From: Methylobacter sp.
GTDB taxonomy: Bacteria; Pseudomonadota; Gammaproteobacteria; Methylococcales; Methylomonadaceae
Assembly: GCA_016784875.1 (NCBI GenBank)
Contig: JADHTX010000002.1
Span: 1-37,504, forward strand
DNA length: 37,504 nt
Direction: 5' to 3'
The notes beneath the pieces were generated by a model. It made no database searches. It saw nothing but the letters and a program-made list of their open reading frames with translations, and had not been told where the DNA came from. The position numbers were made by a program, and so were the translations under genes. Positions 9,445 through 19,855 of the stretch are shown in pieces. Positions within the stretch are counted from its first letter, which is position 1. Every line of letters starts with the position of its first letter.

Positions 9445-12400
9445 TTATAACGACTGGATTTTACGTTGTTGTTGTTCAAGATTGTTAAGCATTGAACGTA
9501 AATCAGCCAATTTGGCCTTTTCTTTATCAATAACTTCCGGCGGCGCTTTATCGACAAATGCGGGGTTATTTAACTTTCCTTCGACTCTTGGCAGGTCGTT
9601 ATTGATTTTTTGAATTTCCTTTTCCAGTCTTGCCAGTTCAGCTTCTTTGTCGATCAGACCGGCCATGGGGATCAGGATTTTCATTTCGCCGACTAGAGCC
9701 ATAGCCGATTCAGGTGTCGTGTCGTCATTATTTAACCAAGTAATCGATTCCAGCCTGCCCAGCTTTTGCAAATAAACCCGGTTGCTGGTTAAATTTTGTT
9801 GGTCGGCATCCGAGCCGTTTTGCAATAATATCGGCAACGGTTTGCTAGGGGCGATATTCATTTCACCACGGATACGGCGCACACCCAGAATAAAATTCAT
9901 TATCCAGTTGGTTTCGTCAATCGCTTGACTGTCGATTTGGGTCTCGTCGGCAATCGGGTAGGGTTGCAACATGATGGTATCAGCTGCCGCGCTTGTTTCA
10001 GGTTGGCTTGCGGCATACGTATCATCCTTGGCGATCGCCGCGCCAGTTCCCGACTGGCTTGCGGCATACACACCATCCCTGGCGATCGCCGCACCAGCTC
10101 CCGACTGGTTTGCGGCATACACACCATCCCTGGCGATAATACCTGCCAACGGTGCAACCCGCTGCCAAATTTCTTCGGTGATAAACGGCATAATCGGATG
10201 CGCTAAACGTAAAATCGACTCCAAAACCGTCAGCAACGTTTTACGGGTACCGCGTTGCAGTGCAACATCGTCGGATTGCAACGATATTTTCGACAGCTCC
10301 AGATACCAGTCGCAGTACTCGTTCCAGGTGAACTCATAAATAGCTTGAGCCGCCAAGTCAAAACGATAATTGTCGATCGCGTTGCAGGTTACAGCCGTTA
10401 CCTGATGCAATCGGGCGGTAATCCAGCGATCTACTTGGGTGTATTCGCAAGCGGCACCGGATAGACCGTTATCTTGCTCCTCCGTATTCATTAGTACAAA
10501 ACGTGCGGCGTTCCAGAGTTTGTTGCAGAAATTGCGATAACCTTCGGTACGGGCTAGGTCGAAACGAATATCCCGGCCCGTTGATGCCAGTGACGCAAAA
10601 GTAAAACGCAGCGCATCGGTACCATAGGATTGAATGCCGTCAGGGAAGTGCTTTCGGGTATCTTTCTCGATTTTTTTGGCCAAATGCGGCTGCATCATGC
10701 CGGAAATACGTTTTGCTACCAAAGCTTCCAGTTCTATGCCGTCGATAATATCAATCGGGTCCAGCACGTTGCCTTTGGATTTGGACATTTTTTGCCCTTC
10801 CGCATCGCGCACTAGGCCGTGAATGTAGACCTCTTTAAAAGGCACTTCGCCCTGGAATTTCAGCCCCATCATAATCATCCGCGCCACCCAGAAAAAAATA
10901 ATGTCAAAGCCGGTTACCAGTACGCTGGTCGGGTAATGTTTGGCTAATTCCGGGGTTTGTTCCGGCCAGCCCAAGGTAGAAAAAGGCCATAATGCCGATG
11001 AAAACCAAGTATCCAGTACATCTTCATCCTGTGTAAGCGCATAGTCGGCGGATAGATTATGTTTGGCGCGGACGTCCTGCTCGGAACTGCCGACATAAAT
11101 ATTGCCTAGCTCGTCATACCAAGCGGGAATTCGATGTCCCCACCAGATTTGCCGCGAGATGCACCAGTCCTGAATATTGCGCATCCATTCAAAATAGGTG
11201 TTTTTCCAGTTGTCAGGCACAAACTTGATGTCGCCGTTTTCAACCGCCGCAATCGCCGGTTCCGCCAGCGGCGCAACCTTGACATACCATTGGTCGGTCA
11301 ACAGCGGTTCGATAACGCTGTTGGTGCGGTCGCCGCGCGGTACCATTAATTTATGGTCGACGATTTTTTCCAGCAAACCTGCTGCATCGAGATCGGCGAC
11401 CATTTGTTTACGCGCCTCAAAGCGGTCAAGGCCGATATATTTGGCTGGAATCAGGTCATTTTCGCCTTCGTCGTTGCTGCGTATCGCTGCGTCAACGGTA
11501 AACAGGTTAATCAATCCGCCATGCGGCAAGTCCTGGATAACCGAAGTATGACGGTGGCGCGCCCATACTTCGTAATCGTTAAAATCATGCGCAGGAGTGA
11601 TCTTAACGCAGCCGGTACCGAATTCAGGATCAACATACTCATCGGCAATAATCGGAATGCGGCGACCTGATAACGGCAGCTCCACGAACTCGCCGAGCAG
11701 ATGTTTATAGCGATCATCATTTGGATGTATCGCTACCGCCGCATCGCCGAGCAGGGTTTCAGGGCGGGTAGTTGCGACGATTAAATGGCCCTGACCATTG
11801 GACAGCGGATAACGCAGATACCACATGAAGCCGTTTTCTTCTTCCGACAGCACTTCCAGGTCGGAAACGGCGGTATGCAAAACCGGATCCCAGTTAACCA
11901 AACGTTTGCCGCGATAAATCAGGCCCTCTTCATAAAGCCGAATGAATACTTCCTGTACCGCGTCGGACATGCCGTCGTCCATCGTGAACCGTTCCCGGTT
12001 CCAGTCCAGCGAAGAACCCATGCGCCGCAATTGACGGGTAATCGTCCCACCGGATTCTTCTTTCCATTCCCAAATCTTTTCAATGAACTTTTCCCGACCA
12101 TAATCATGGCGGGTAAGGCCTTCCGCATTACACAGCCTTTCGACCACCATTTGCGTGGCAATGCCCGCATGATCGGTGCCCGGTTGCCACAAAGTGCTAC
12201 AGCCTTTCATCCGGTGATAGCGGGTCAGCGCGTCCATGATGGTATCCTGAAACGCATGGCCCATATGTAAGCTGCCGGTGACATTGGGCGGCGGAATCAT
12301 GATGCAATAGGATTCACCTTCTGATTTGGCGCTCGCCGCGCCAGTTCCCGACTGGCTTGCGGCATACTCACCATCCCTGGCGCTAAAATAGCCGTTGTCT

Positions 12401-12456
12401 TCCCAGATTTGATACCAGCGTTGTTCGATTGAATGCGGGGCGTATGTTTTTTCCAT
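9445..12456 (-). CDS. valS: valyl-tRNA synthetase carrying in-frame repeat-derived insertions
   Basis: [51 protein letters not shown]; start at [16 protein letters not shown]. Confidence 0.96.
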   Translation of the reverse strand: MEKTYAPHSIEQRWYQIWEDNGYFSARDGEYAASQSGTGAASAKSEGESYCIMIPPPNVTGSLHMGHAFQDTIMDALTRYHRMKGCSTLWQPGTDHAGIATQMVVERLCNAEGLTRHDYGREKFIEKIWEWKEESGGTITRQLRRMGSSLDWNRERFTMDDGMSDAVQEVFIRLYEEGLIYRGKRLVNWDPVLHTAVSDLEVLSEEENGFMWYLRYPLSNGQGHLIVATTRPETLLGDAAVAIHPNDDRYKHLLGEFVELPLSGRRIPIIADEYVDPEFGTGCVKITPAHDFNDYEVWARHRHTSVIQDLPHGGLINLFTVDAAIRSNDEGENDLIPAKYIGLDRFEARKQMVADLDAAGLLEKIVDHKLMVPRGDRTNSVIEPLLTDQWYVKVAPLAEPAIAAVENGDIKFVPDNWKNTYFEWMRNIQDWCISRQIWWGHRIPAWYDELGNIYVGSSEQDVRAKHNLSADYALTQDEDVLDTWFSSALWPFSTLGWPEQTPELAKHYPTSVLVTGFDIIFFWVARMIMMGLKFQGEVPFKEVYIHGLVRDAEGQKMSKSKGNVLDPIDIIDGIELEALVAKRISGMMQPHLAKKIEKDTRKHFPDGIQSYGTDALRFTFASLASTGRDIRFDLARTEGYRNFCNKLWNAARFVLMNTEEQDNGLSGAACEYTQVDRWITARLHQVTAVTCNAIDNYRFDLAAQAIYEFTWNEYCDWYLELSKISLQSDDVALQRGTRKTLLTVLESILRLAHPIMPFITEEIWQRVAPLAGIIARDGVYAANQSGAGAAIARDGVYAASQSGTGAAIAKDDTYAASQPETSAAADTIMLQPYPIADETQIDSQAIDETNWIMNFILGVRRIRGEMNIAPSKPLPILLQNGSDADQQNLTSNRVYLQKLGRLESITWLNNDDTTPESAMALVGEMKILIPMAGLIDKEAELARLEKEIQKINNDLPRVEGKLNNPAFVDKAPPEVIDKEKAKLADLRSMLNNLEQQQRKIQSL
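9979..10137 (-). repeat. three tandem 51-bp units (one degenerate) in frame inside valS
   Basis: ggcgatcgcc at 10030 and 10081 and ggcgat at 10132 are exactly 51 bp apart; protein [51 protein letters not shown]. Confidence 0.92.
12328..12384 (-). repeat. single 51-bp unit of the same family near the valS N-terminus
   Basis: ggcgct at 12328 and 12379 (51-bp spacing) bracket cgccgcgccagttcccgactggcttgcggcatac; protein [18 protein letters not shown]. Confidence 0.92.
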
Positions 12457-12531
12457 GGATGTGTTATTGTTTTCGTGAAAATTAGCTATTTTAGCAGGAT
12501 TAAGGTTGGGAATCAGGCTGGTGGGCAAGTG

Positions 12532-13748
12532 TTATGCAGCATGTTTGCTTTGCGCGATGAGACTGTTAATAATTTTTACCGTCCTGTCTGATTTAAATAG
12601 GTTTCCTAGAAATGTTTTAAACTCTTGCTCGTTATTTACTTTTTTATGATCGTATTCTTCAGTCAGATACGCCGGGTATGACTCAATAGATTGGTTTACA
12701 CTTAGTAAAACATATTCGTATCCATTTAAAGCAGGTGCTTTAAGTATAAGCCGAACATGCAAGAATCCATCATCGCCAGGATTGGCCGTTACTTCGGCTT
12801 CAATAATATTAGATGTCTTTGTACCCAATTTTGCGGCTTGTTCGCGGAGTATAAGCAACGGTGATTTGACCTCAGGGTCTCCGGTCAAATCAGGCCATAA
12901 ATCGTCATTTGAATCGGTCATGTTAGTCTCCAAAATATTAACAAGTGAGTTGGAACAATACAGGCAAATGGTCGGAAATGTTTTGTCCGGAATGCCATTG
13001 TCATTTAATAGCGGTAGTTCGCCAACCCGGTCTATGATTTTTAATGTGTTATTTTGAAACATCGGCAATACATCAGGTCTTAACAATACTTGATCGAACA
13101 TATGCCAAAAGTAGGTGACATGCTCACTTTGTGGGTAATAATAACTGCCGGGTGGCCCAGCTGACGCATCACCTAGCAAGCTCCACATCGCGGATTGTAG
13201 AAAAAAGGGAAGCTTCTTGTATTAACAGTCCTCTTTTGTTTTTCGGCAATTTTCCTAGTCATCGTAGCATTAAAGCCGCTAGCCGTAACCAGCCCCGTTT
13301 CAAAAGGGTTCATATTCAGATCTCCCACCAATACGGTACGTTTATGGCCTATTTTGTCTTCCATCCTGATGATGTCTCTGGCTATTTCTGTTATTTCAAA
13401 TGCTTGGCTCTCACTTGATTGGCGAAGTTTACTGGGGAGATGTACAACGACCAGTAAGAGATCACAAGTAGTTGATGAATTCAGGTGTCGAATCGTAATG
13501 TGATTGGACTCAAATTGGGGCAATATCTGAGCTTGGGTGAACTTTGAGAAAATATCAATTCTTTCGCACAGCCCCGTGTTGTAATGAAAATCGGCGGCTT
13601 TGGATGTATTAAGTTCGCACAGCACGTCAGCGGCACCCAGTGTGTTTTCGGCAAGCATTAAGACATCGATATTAAACTCGCGCACCAAGCTGGACAATAT
13701 ATCCAGTCGACTGGTTTGCTTCATATTCCAAAACATAAAGGTAATCAC
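12532..13748 (-). pseudogene. endonuclease/exonuclease/phosphatase-family protein split by a frameshift (halves 13173-13748 and 12532-13188)
   Basis: Upstream half has FMFWNM, VVHLPSK, VGDLNMNPFE and reaches PFFYNP before going out of frame; the downstream frame starts MWSLLGDASAGPPGSYYYP...FDQVLLRPDV. Confidence 0.65.
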
Positions 13749-13777
13749 TTAGTAGCCTTCTAAAATCATCGAAATGT

Positions 13778-14053
13778 TTATTTAAGGTCAGTTAATGAAT
13801 AATTTGAACCTTCATTTTCAATGCCCCTCATTGCGGATGAAATAGAAAAGTTACTGTCAAATACTTGCTCAGCGCTAATCGCTTTTATGTTTCCCGCCTC
13901 ATAAGCATCGATTCGGTTTTCCGCTTCCTTTGCACAAAGCTCATCTATTGACTTGTCAGGCTGATCGAGACTGACTAACAATTTCTCAACTAAGCTTGCC
14001 CTGTTTTTAGACGCAAGCGTTAATGCCTCTTTAAGTATTTGTTGTTCTAACAT
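13778..14053 (-). CDS. addiction-module antitoxin-like protein, apparently without a toxin partner
   Basis: LASKNRASLVEKLLVSLDQPD...EAENRIDAYEAGNIKAISAEQVF resembles the addiction-module component family; no RelE/ParE ORF adjacent. Confidence 0.65.
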   Translation of the reverse strand: MLEQQILKEALTLASKNRASLVEKLLVSLDQPDKSIDELCAKEAENRIDAYEAGNIKAISAEQVFDSNFSISSAMRGIENEGSNYSLTDLK

Positions 14054-14057
14054 TGTG

Positions 14058-14525
14058 TCACCTCGTTATTGATGATTTATGTTGTTGCTCTGGCTGCCAA
14101 TCTTTATGTGTAGTAATCGTCATGCCTGATTGTTGATACTGGCGATAGCGTTTCCTGCCGGCTTCTTTGGTTGTTTCGCTATTATCCAATATTTCAAGTA
14201 TGCGCTCGGTTTTCGATCCTAGGTCGGGAAAACGCGAAGACAGGTTGAATAGGACTTTTTGCCAGTGCTCGGGCGCATCCAGCGAGCCGATCAGTATGAC
14301 TTTTTCACTACTAGGCGGTTCACCGGTATATATTTGGTGGGGAATAAAACTGCCTGCCCGGAAAGTCCAGAGCAGGTCGTCTATGAGCTGGCTTTGTTCG
14401 GCTGAATCGGTAAGTACGTAGCAGTAACTGCCGCTACGATAGGCTTTTTCGATCAGTTTGCAGGCAAACAGATACCTGTCTTCTAGCGATTCAGTCGGCA
14501 GTATATAAAAGCTGACTTCCGCCAC
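14058..14525 (-). CDS. holC: DNA polymerase III subunit chi
   Basis: VSFYILPTESLEDRYLFACKLIEKAYRSGSYCYVLTD...LLWTFRAGSFIPHQIY; adjacent to pepA. Confidence 0.92.
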   Translation of the reverse strand: MAEVSFYILPTESLEDRYLFACKLIEKAYRSGSYCYVLTDSAEQSQLIDDLLWTFRAGSFIPHQIYTGEPPSSEKVILIGSLDAPEHWQKVLFNLSSRFPDLGSKTERILEILDNSETTKEAGRKRYRQYQQSGMTITTHKDWQPEQQHKSSITR

Positions 14526-16007
14526 TTAGCTTCTGTTAATGAGGTATTGAATTAATAACGACACAGGACGACCGGTTGCGCCTTTGGTTAGGCCTGTGCG
14601 CCAAGCTGTGGCGGCAATATCTAAATGCGCCCAGCGGAATTTTTCGGCAAATCGCGCCAGAAAACAAGCGGCAGTAATGGTGCCTGCATCTTTGCCGCCG
14701 GAATTGGTCATGTCGGCGAAATTGGATTTAAGCTGTTCCTGATATTCTTCCCATAGCGGCAAGCGCCAAGCGCTGTCGTTGGCAGTCTCGCCGGATGCAA
14801 CCAGCAGGTTGCATAAAGCATCGTCGTTGCCGAGCACGCCCATGGCAACGCGGCCTAAAGCGACTCCAACCGCACCGGTTAGAGTGGCAATATCTATCAC
14901 CACGTCGGGGTTGAAACGTTCCGCATAGGTCAAGGTGTCGCAAAGCAACAGGCGGCCTTCGGCATCGGTATTTAAAATTTCAATGGTTTTTCCGGACATG
15001 CTGGTCACAATGTCGCCCGGTTTATTGGCGTCGCCATCGGGCATGTTTTCCGATGACGGAATCAGGCCGATAATGTTCAGCGGCAGTTGCAGTTGGGCCA
15101 CGGCAAGCAAGGTACCCAGAACAGACGCGCCGCCGCACATGTCGTATTTCATTTCATCCATGCTGGCGGCTTGTTTTAAGGAAATGCCGCCCGCATCGAA
15201 GGTAAGACCTTTGCCGATCAGCACAATAGGCTTGGCGTCTTTATCGCCGCATTGATAGCTCAGAGTGATGAGCTTTGCCGGTTGACGGCTGCCGCGCGAG
15301 ACCGATAAGAAAGCGCCCATGCCCAGTGCGGTCATATCGGATTCTTCCAGGATTTTAACATCCAGGCTGGCGTATTTTTTACTCAGCTCAACAGCCTGTT
15401 CGGCAAGATAAGTTGGTGAGCAGATGTTGCCGGGCAAATCGCTTAGGTGTTTGGTCAAATTCATGCCTTCGGCAATAGCCTTGCCTTGCAGCATTCCTGA
15501 ATGAGTCAAAGCCTGTTCGGATTCCGTAGAGGAAATAGATATTTTTTGCAGCTGGCTTTCCGTTTCTTTATCGGATTTTAGTTGAGTAAACTGATAGGCG
15601 GCGTCGTTAAAGACTTCGATGATATGCCGGGATTTCCATTGCTGGTCGCGATCGGTAACATCGCATTCCGCTAGGCAGCAGATCACTGATTTTATTTGCG
15701 GTTTTTTTAAGCTGTTAACGGCGGCGAGCAGAGCTTTTTTGTAGTTTTTGGCGGATAAAGGCTGGTGCTCGCCCAGTCCGACCAGCAAAATACGTTCAAT
15801 CTTACTGTCGGGAACGGCGTTGATTAACACGGCTTCGCCGTTTTTTCCGCTCAGGTCGCCACGGCTGACGATGTTGTTAACAAGTCCGTGGGTGATGTTG
15901 TTAAGAGCGGTTGCTGATGGACTGAGTTGTTGGTCTTGATAAACACCGACAATAATACAATCACATTGCAGTTCTTCTAATGGAGCTGTTTCTATTGAAT
16001 AATCCAT
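14526..16007 (-). CDS. pepA: cytosol (leucyl) aminopeptidase
   Basis: VLIGKGLTFDAGGISLK, NTDAEGRLLLCDTLTYAE. Confidence 0.95.
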   Translation of the reverse strand: MDYSIETAPLEELQCDCIIVGVYQDQQLSPSATALNNITHGLVNNIVSRGDLSGKNGEAVLINAVPDSKIERILLVGLGEHQPLSAKNYKKALLAAVNSLKKPQIKSVICCLAECDVTDRDQQWKSRHIIEVFNDAAYQFTQLKSDKETESQLQKISISSTESEQALTHSGMLQGKAIAEGMNLTKHLSDLPGNICSPTYLAEQAVELSKKYASLDVKILEESDMTALGMGAFLSVSRGSRQPAKLITLSYQCGDKDAKPIVLIGKGLTFDAGGISLKQAASMDEMKYDMCGGASVLGTLLAVAQLQLPLNIIGLIPSSENMPDGDANKPGDIVTSMSGKTIEILNTDAEGRLLLCDTLTYAERFNPDVVIDIATLTGAVGVALGRVAMGVLGNDDALCNLLVASGETANDSAWRLPLWEEYQEQLKSNFADMTNSGGKDAGTITAACFLARFAEKFRWAHLDIAATAWRTGLTKGATGRPVSLLIQYLINRS

Positions 16008-16417
16008 AACTTAACTCGTTTATTTGTGGAATAGAGCGTTATCTTGAATGAGTCTATCGCGGACAGCTCAAGATGCGCCGTTTAATTGCGATTATACAAC
16101 ACAAATCTCGGTTGTTGTTTGAGCAGAGACTCGGTTGGGAGGTAAATGGGTGTTGATGCAGTACACTGTTCCAGTCTATAGCTTTTTATCGATTGGGCGG
16201 GAACTGAAAAATAAAGGCCCTAAGAAGCATCATTTTGTCGGTGCTTTGGCTAAGCCTTTCAAGTGGATTTAATCAAGGCCAAGGTGATTTGGTTAAGAGC
16301 TTTCGGATTGTTGTACTAGCGCAAATCCAACTTTAATTAACTCCGTTGTGCCGTAGGTAGCCAAATCTAATATAATGAGCAAATCTTTTATTCGTTTATT
16401 TTCCAGGAATCTGCACA

Positions 16418-17266
16418 ATGAATCCAACTGAATGGTTTACCGAGCAAGTCACAGAGGCTGGATCAGCCTTTTCGTTAAAAATTAAAAAAAAGCTGCACGA
16501 GGAGCAATCCGAGTTTCAACACCTTGAAATCTATGAAACCGAAACCTTCGGTAATTTGATGGTGATTGACGGTTGCACGATGGTATCTACCCGCGACAAT
16601 TTTTTTTACCATGAAATGATGAGTCATCCGGCTTTGTATACTCATCCTGAGCCCAAAAAAGTTTGGATTATCGGTGGCGGTGATTGCGGCACGTTAAGAG
16701 AAGTGTTAAAGCATGAATCGGTAGAGGAAGCGGTGCAGATCGACATTGATGAACGGGTAACGCGTCTGGCGGAAATTTATTTTCCTGAGTTATGCGAATC
16801 CAATAATGATTCCAGAGCCGAATTGAAATTCATCGACGGTATTAAATGGGTGAAAGATGCCGAGCCGAATTCGGTAGATATTATTATCGTTGACAGCACC
16901 GACCCGGTTGGTCCGGCTTTGGGATTATTCAGCGTTGATTTCTATCATGATTGTTTTAATTGCCTTACGGAAAACGGTATGGTCGTACAGCAAAGCGAGT
17001 CTGCGTTGTACCATATGAAATTGATCGGCGAAATGCGCGACGCGATGAGCGCAACCGGCTTTCAACATTTACAGACTTTGTTCTTCCCGCAATGTTTGTA
17101 TCCGTCCGGTTGGTGGAGCGCAACGATTGCGAGTAAAGGCGATTTGAGCAAGTTTAGAGAACTGGATTGTGCGAACAAGCCGTTCGATACGACTTACTAC
17201 AATGCCGATATACATAAAGCCGCTTTAGCTCAGCCTGAGTTTTTTAAGAAAGCGTTTAATTTATAA
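16418..17266 (+). CDS. speE: polyamine aminopropyltransferase (spermidine synthase)
   Basis: VWIIGGGDCGTLREVLKH, DIIIVDSTDPVGPALGLFS, YPSGWWSATIAS. Confidence 0.94.
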   Translation: MNPTEWFTEQVTEAGSAFSLKIKKKLHEEQSEFQHLEIYETETFGNLMVIDGCTMVSTRDNFFYHEMMSHPALYTHPEPKKVWIIGGGDCGTLREVLKHESVEEAVQIDIDERVTRLAEIYFPELCESNNDSRAELKFIDGIKWVKDAEPNSVDIIIVDSTDPVGPALGLFSVDFYHDCFNCLTENGMVVQQSESALYHMKLIGEMRDAMSATGFQHLQTLFFPQCLYPSGWWSATIASKGDLSKFRELDCANKPFDTTYYNADIHKAALAQPEFFKKAFNL

Positions 17267-17341
17267 GCGGTAGGTCGGGCTGAAACAGCATGCCTGACTT
17301 ACAGTAACTACGACCCTTTATACTAATACGAGACTACCTTT

Positions 17342-17620
17342 ATGTTTGATCCTAAATCCCTTGATGACATTGCCGGCCGCTTGGCAGGTGCTATACCTCC
17401 CGGCTTGAGCGGCCTAAAAGACGATCTTGAAAAGAGCTTCAATGCTATTTTACAAGGTGCGTTAAGCAAGTTGGACTTGGTAACCCGCGAAGAATTCGAA
17501 GTGCAAAAATTGGTACTGGCAAAAACCCGCTCAAAGCTCGAAGACCTGGAAAAGCGCGTCGCCGAGATGGAACAGCAAGTGTTAAGCAAAGAAGATGTGA
17601 CCGCATCAGTTTACGACTGA
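17342..17620 (+). CDS. ubiK: ubiquinone biosynthesis accessory factor UbiK (YqiC/BMFP family)
   Basis: C-terminal coiled coil KLDLVTREEFEVQKLVLAKTRSKLEDLEKRVAEME. Confidence 0.88.
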   Translation: MFDPKSLDDIAGRLAGAIPPGLSGLKDDLEKSFNAILQGALSKLDLVTREEFEVQKLVLAKTRSKLEDLEKRVAEMEQQVLSKEDVTASVYD

Positions 17621-17669
17621 TTGTGGAACTTCGGCCATTCCCGGCAGTCGTAGGCACGTACAAATTGTC

Positions 17670-19178
17670 ATGTCGTTAGCGATTATATTCAGTCGCGGCC
17701 GCTCCGGCATAGAAGCGCCTTTAGTTACCGTTGAGGTTCACATTTCCAACGGCTTGCCTGCGCTAAACATCGTTGGCCTGCCGGAAACGGCGGTTAAGGA
17801 AAGCAAGGATCGAGTGCGGGGTGCGATATTAAATTCCCGCTTCGAGTTCCCGATGCAGCGCATCACCGTTAATCTGGCTCCTGCCGACTTGCCCAAAGAA
17901 GGCGGGCGTTTCGATTTGGCTATCGCGTTGGGCATTTTGGCGGCATCCGGCCAGATTCCTATTGCTCATCTCCATCATTACGAATGCGTCGGCGAGTTGT
18001 CGTTGGGCGGTGAATTACGCGCAATTAATGGCGTTTTGCCAATCGCGATACAAGCGCGAAACAACCGCCGCAAACTGATTCTGCCCAAAGAAAATACCGC
18101 CGAATCGGCGTTGGTCAAGGATATTGAAATCATCCCGGCCCTGCATCTGCTGGAGGTTTGCGCGCACCTGACCGGGCAGCATCTGATACAAATCGAGTTT
18201 CAGCAGGAAGAGCAACCCGTCAAGACAATCGATATAGACTTTGCCGATGTCCACGGTCAATATCATGTCAAACGGGCTTTCGAGATTGCCGCCGCCGGTG
18301 CGCATAACTTGATTATGCTGGGCCCACCCGGCACCGGAAAATCGATGATAGCCTCCCGCTTGCCGACCATTCTGCCGCAGTTGACCGAGCAACAGGCGCA
18401 GGAAACCGCCGCCATTGCTTCCATCAGCGATAAAGGCTTGGATGTTGCCAATTGGCTGAAACCGCCGTACCGCGCGCCGCATCATACCGCTTCGGCGGCA
18501 GCCTTGGTCGGTGGCGGCAGCAATCCCAAGCCGGGTGAAATATCGCTGGCGCATAACGGCACGTTATTTTTGGACGAGTTGCCGGAATTCGACCGCAAGG
18601 TTTTGGAAGTATTAAGAGAGCCGCTGGAGACCGGTCACATCACCATTTCTCGCGCGGCAAGGCAGGTCGATTTTCCGGCGCGTTTTCAGCTGATAGCGGC
18701 GATGAACCCTTGCCCTTGCGGTTTTTTGGGCGATGCATCGGGACGTTGTCATTGTACTTCCGAGCAGGTGATGCGCTACCGGGCAAGAGTGTCCGGCCCG
18801 TTGCTGGATCGTATCGATATGCATCTGGAAGTACCCAGAATATCGCATGAAGTGCTACGCAAAGGCTCGCCGGATGGCGAAGAAAGCAGCGAGACTATCA
18901 GGACGCGAGTGGTCGCAGCACGGAATATTGCGATGGCGCGTTGCGGCAAAGCCAACTCGGCGTTGTCGGCCAAGGAGGTTAAACAGTTATGCATCCTGTC
19001 CGAACCTAGCCACCGGATTTTAGAGCAGGCCATGGATAAATTCGGCCTGTCTCATCGGGCTTATCATCGAATATTGAAACTGGCGCGCACCATTGCCGAC
19101 CTTGCCCAATCGGAAAATATCGAAACCGCGCATTTAAGCGAGGCGATTAGTTATCGCAAGCTGGATCGTAAAATTTAA
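17670..19178 (+). CDS. comM: YifB/ComM family Mg-chelatase-like AAA ATPase
   Basis: LPALNIVGLPETAVKESKDRVRGAILNS, NLIMLGPPGTGKSMIASRLPTILP, PCPCG...CHC. Confidence 0.93.
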   Translation: MSLAIIFSRGRSGIEAPLVTVEVHISNGLPALNIVGLPETAVKESKDRVRGAILNSRFEFPMQRITVNLAPADLPKEGGRFDLAIALGILAASGQIPIAHLHHYECVGELSLGGELRAINGVLPIAIQARNNRRKLILPKENTAESALVKDIEIIPALHLLEVCAHLTGQHLIQIEFQQEEQPVKTIDIDFADVHGQYHVKRAFEIAAAGAHNLIMLGPPGTGKSMIASRLPTILPQLTEQQAQETAAIASISDKGLDVANWLKPPYRAPHHTASAAALVGGGSNPKPGEISLAHNGTLFLDELPEFDRKVLEVLREPLETGHITISRAARQVDFPARFQLIAAMNPCPCGFLGDASGRCHCTSEQVMRYRARVSGPLLDRIDMHLEVPRISHEVLRKGSPDGEESSETIRTRVVAARNIAMARCGKANSALSAKEVKQLCILSEPSHRILEQAMDKFGLSHRAYHRILKLARTIADLAQSENIETAHLSEAISYRKLDRKI

Positions 19179-19248
19179 TACGCTTAGCTGTATAGAATGT
19201 ATTCATTCTCAAGCGGGATATTCATCCTAAACTATATCGAGGTGTGCC

Positions 19249-19428
19249 ATGCTAGCCGTTAAACAAGCCGCTCTTAATACCATAAATAAACTACCGGAAG
19301 ATGCCGATATAGATGAGATCATGTATCAGCTATATGTGATGGATAAAATCCAAAAAGCGCAGCAAGCAGTCGAACAACAACAGGTCTTGACAAGTGAAGA
19401 CCTTAAGCGGGAAATTGATTCATGGTGA
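19249..19428 (+). CDS. antitoxin of a ParE-type TA module (59 aa, absent from the ORF track)
   Basis: ATG at 19249, stop TGA 19426-19428: MLAVKQAALNTINKLPEDADIDEIMYQLYVMDKIQKAQQAVEQQQVLTSEDLKREIDSW; overlaps the toxin start. Confidence 0.8.
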   Translation: MLAVKQAALNTINKLPEDADIDEIMYQLYVMDKIQKAQQAVEQQQVLTSEDLKREIDSW

Positions 19429-19721
19429 TATGGTCTGAAATCGCCAAGACTGATCTTCGTGCCATTTATGATTATATTGCTAACGATTCCAAGCATTACG
19501 CAAAAAAAGTAGCTCAAGACATTAGGCAGAAAAGCGACATTTTAAGCGACCTGCCAGCTATGGGTCGTATTGTATCAGAGCTGTGTGATAAAAATATACG
19601 GGAGTTATCACTTTATTCTTATCGTATTATTTACGAAATAAAAAATGAGCAGGTTTATATTTTAACCATCGTGCATAAGCGGCGGGATTTACAGGGCTCG
19701 AATATAAAGCCCGAGAAATAA
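19422..19721 (+). CDS. ParE/RelE superfamily toxin
   Basis: IWSEIAKTDLRAIYDYIANDSKHYAKKVAQDI...MGRIV...IRELSLYSYRIIYEI...VYILTIVHKRRDL. Confidence 0.88.
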   Translation: MVIWSEIAKTDLRAIYDYIANDSKHYAKKVAQDIRQKSDILSDLPAMGRIVSELCDKNIRELSLYSYRIIYEIKNEQVYILTIVHKRRDLQGSNIKPEK

Positions 19722-19855
19722 TATCGCTCCAAGCGGGACGGGGTTTACAATTTCGCCCTTAACGTTTTGGACGGGGCAACATGGCCCATCCAGCTTGTTT
19801 TTTTAAACGGTTTTAATCCGTCCTAATCCGTCTTCCATCATTAAACAACTCCTCA

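Noticed and set aside
9900-10339. ORFs on both strands over the valS repeat (85, 93 and 122 aa, with internal repeats such as [17 protein letters not shown])
   Set aside because: They are alternative-frame readings of the 51-bp repeat inside valS; the valS frame explains the region.
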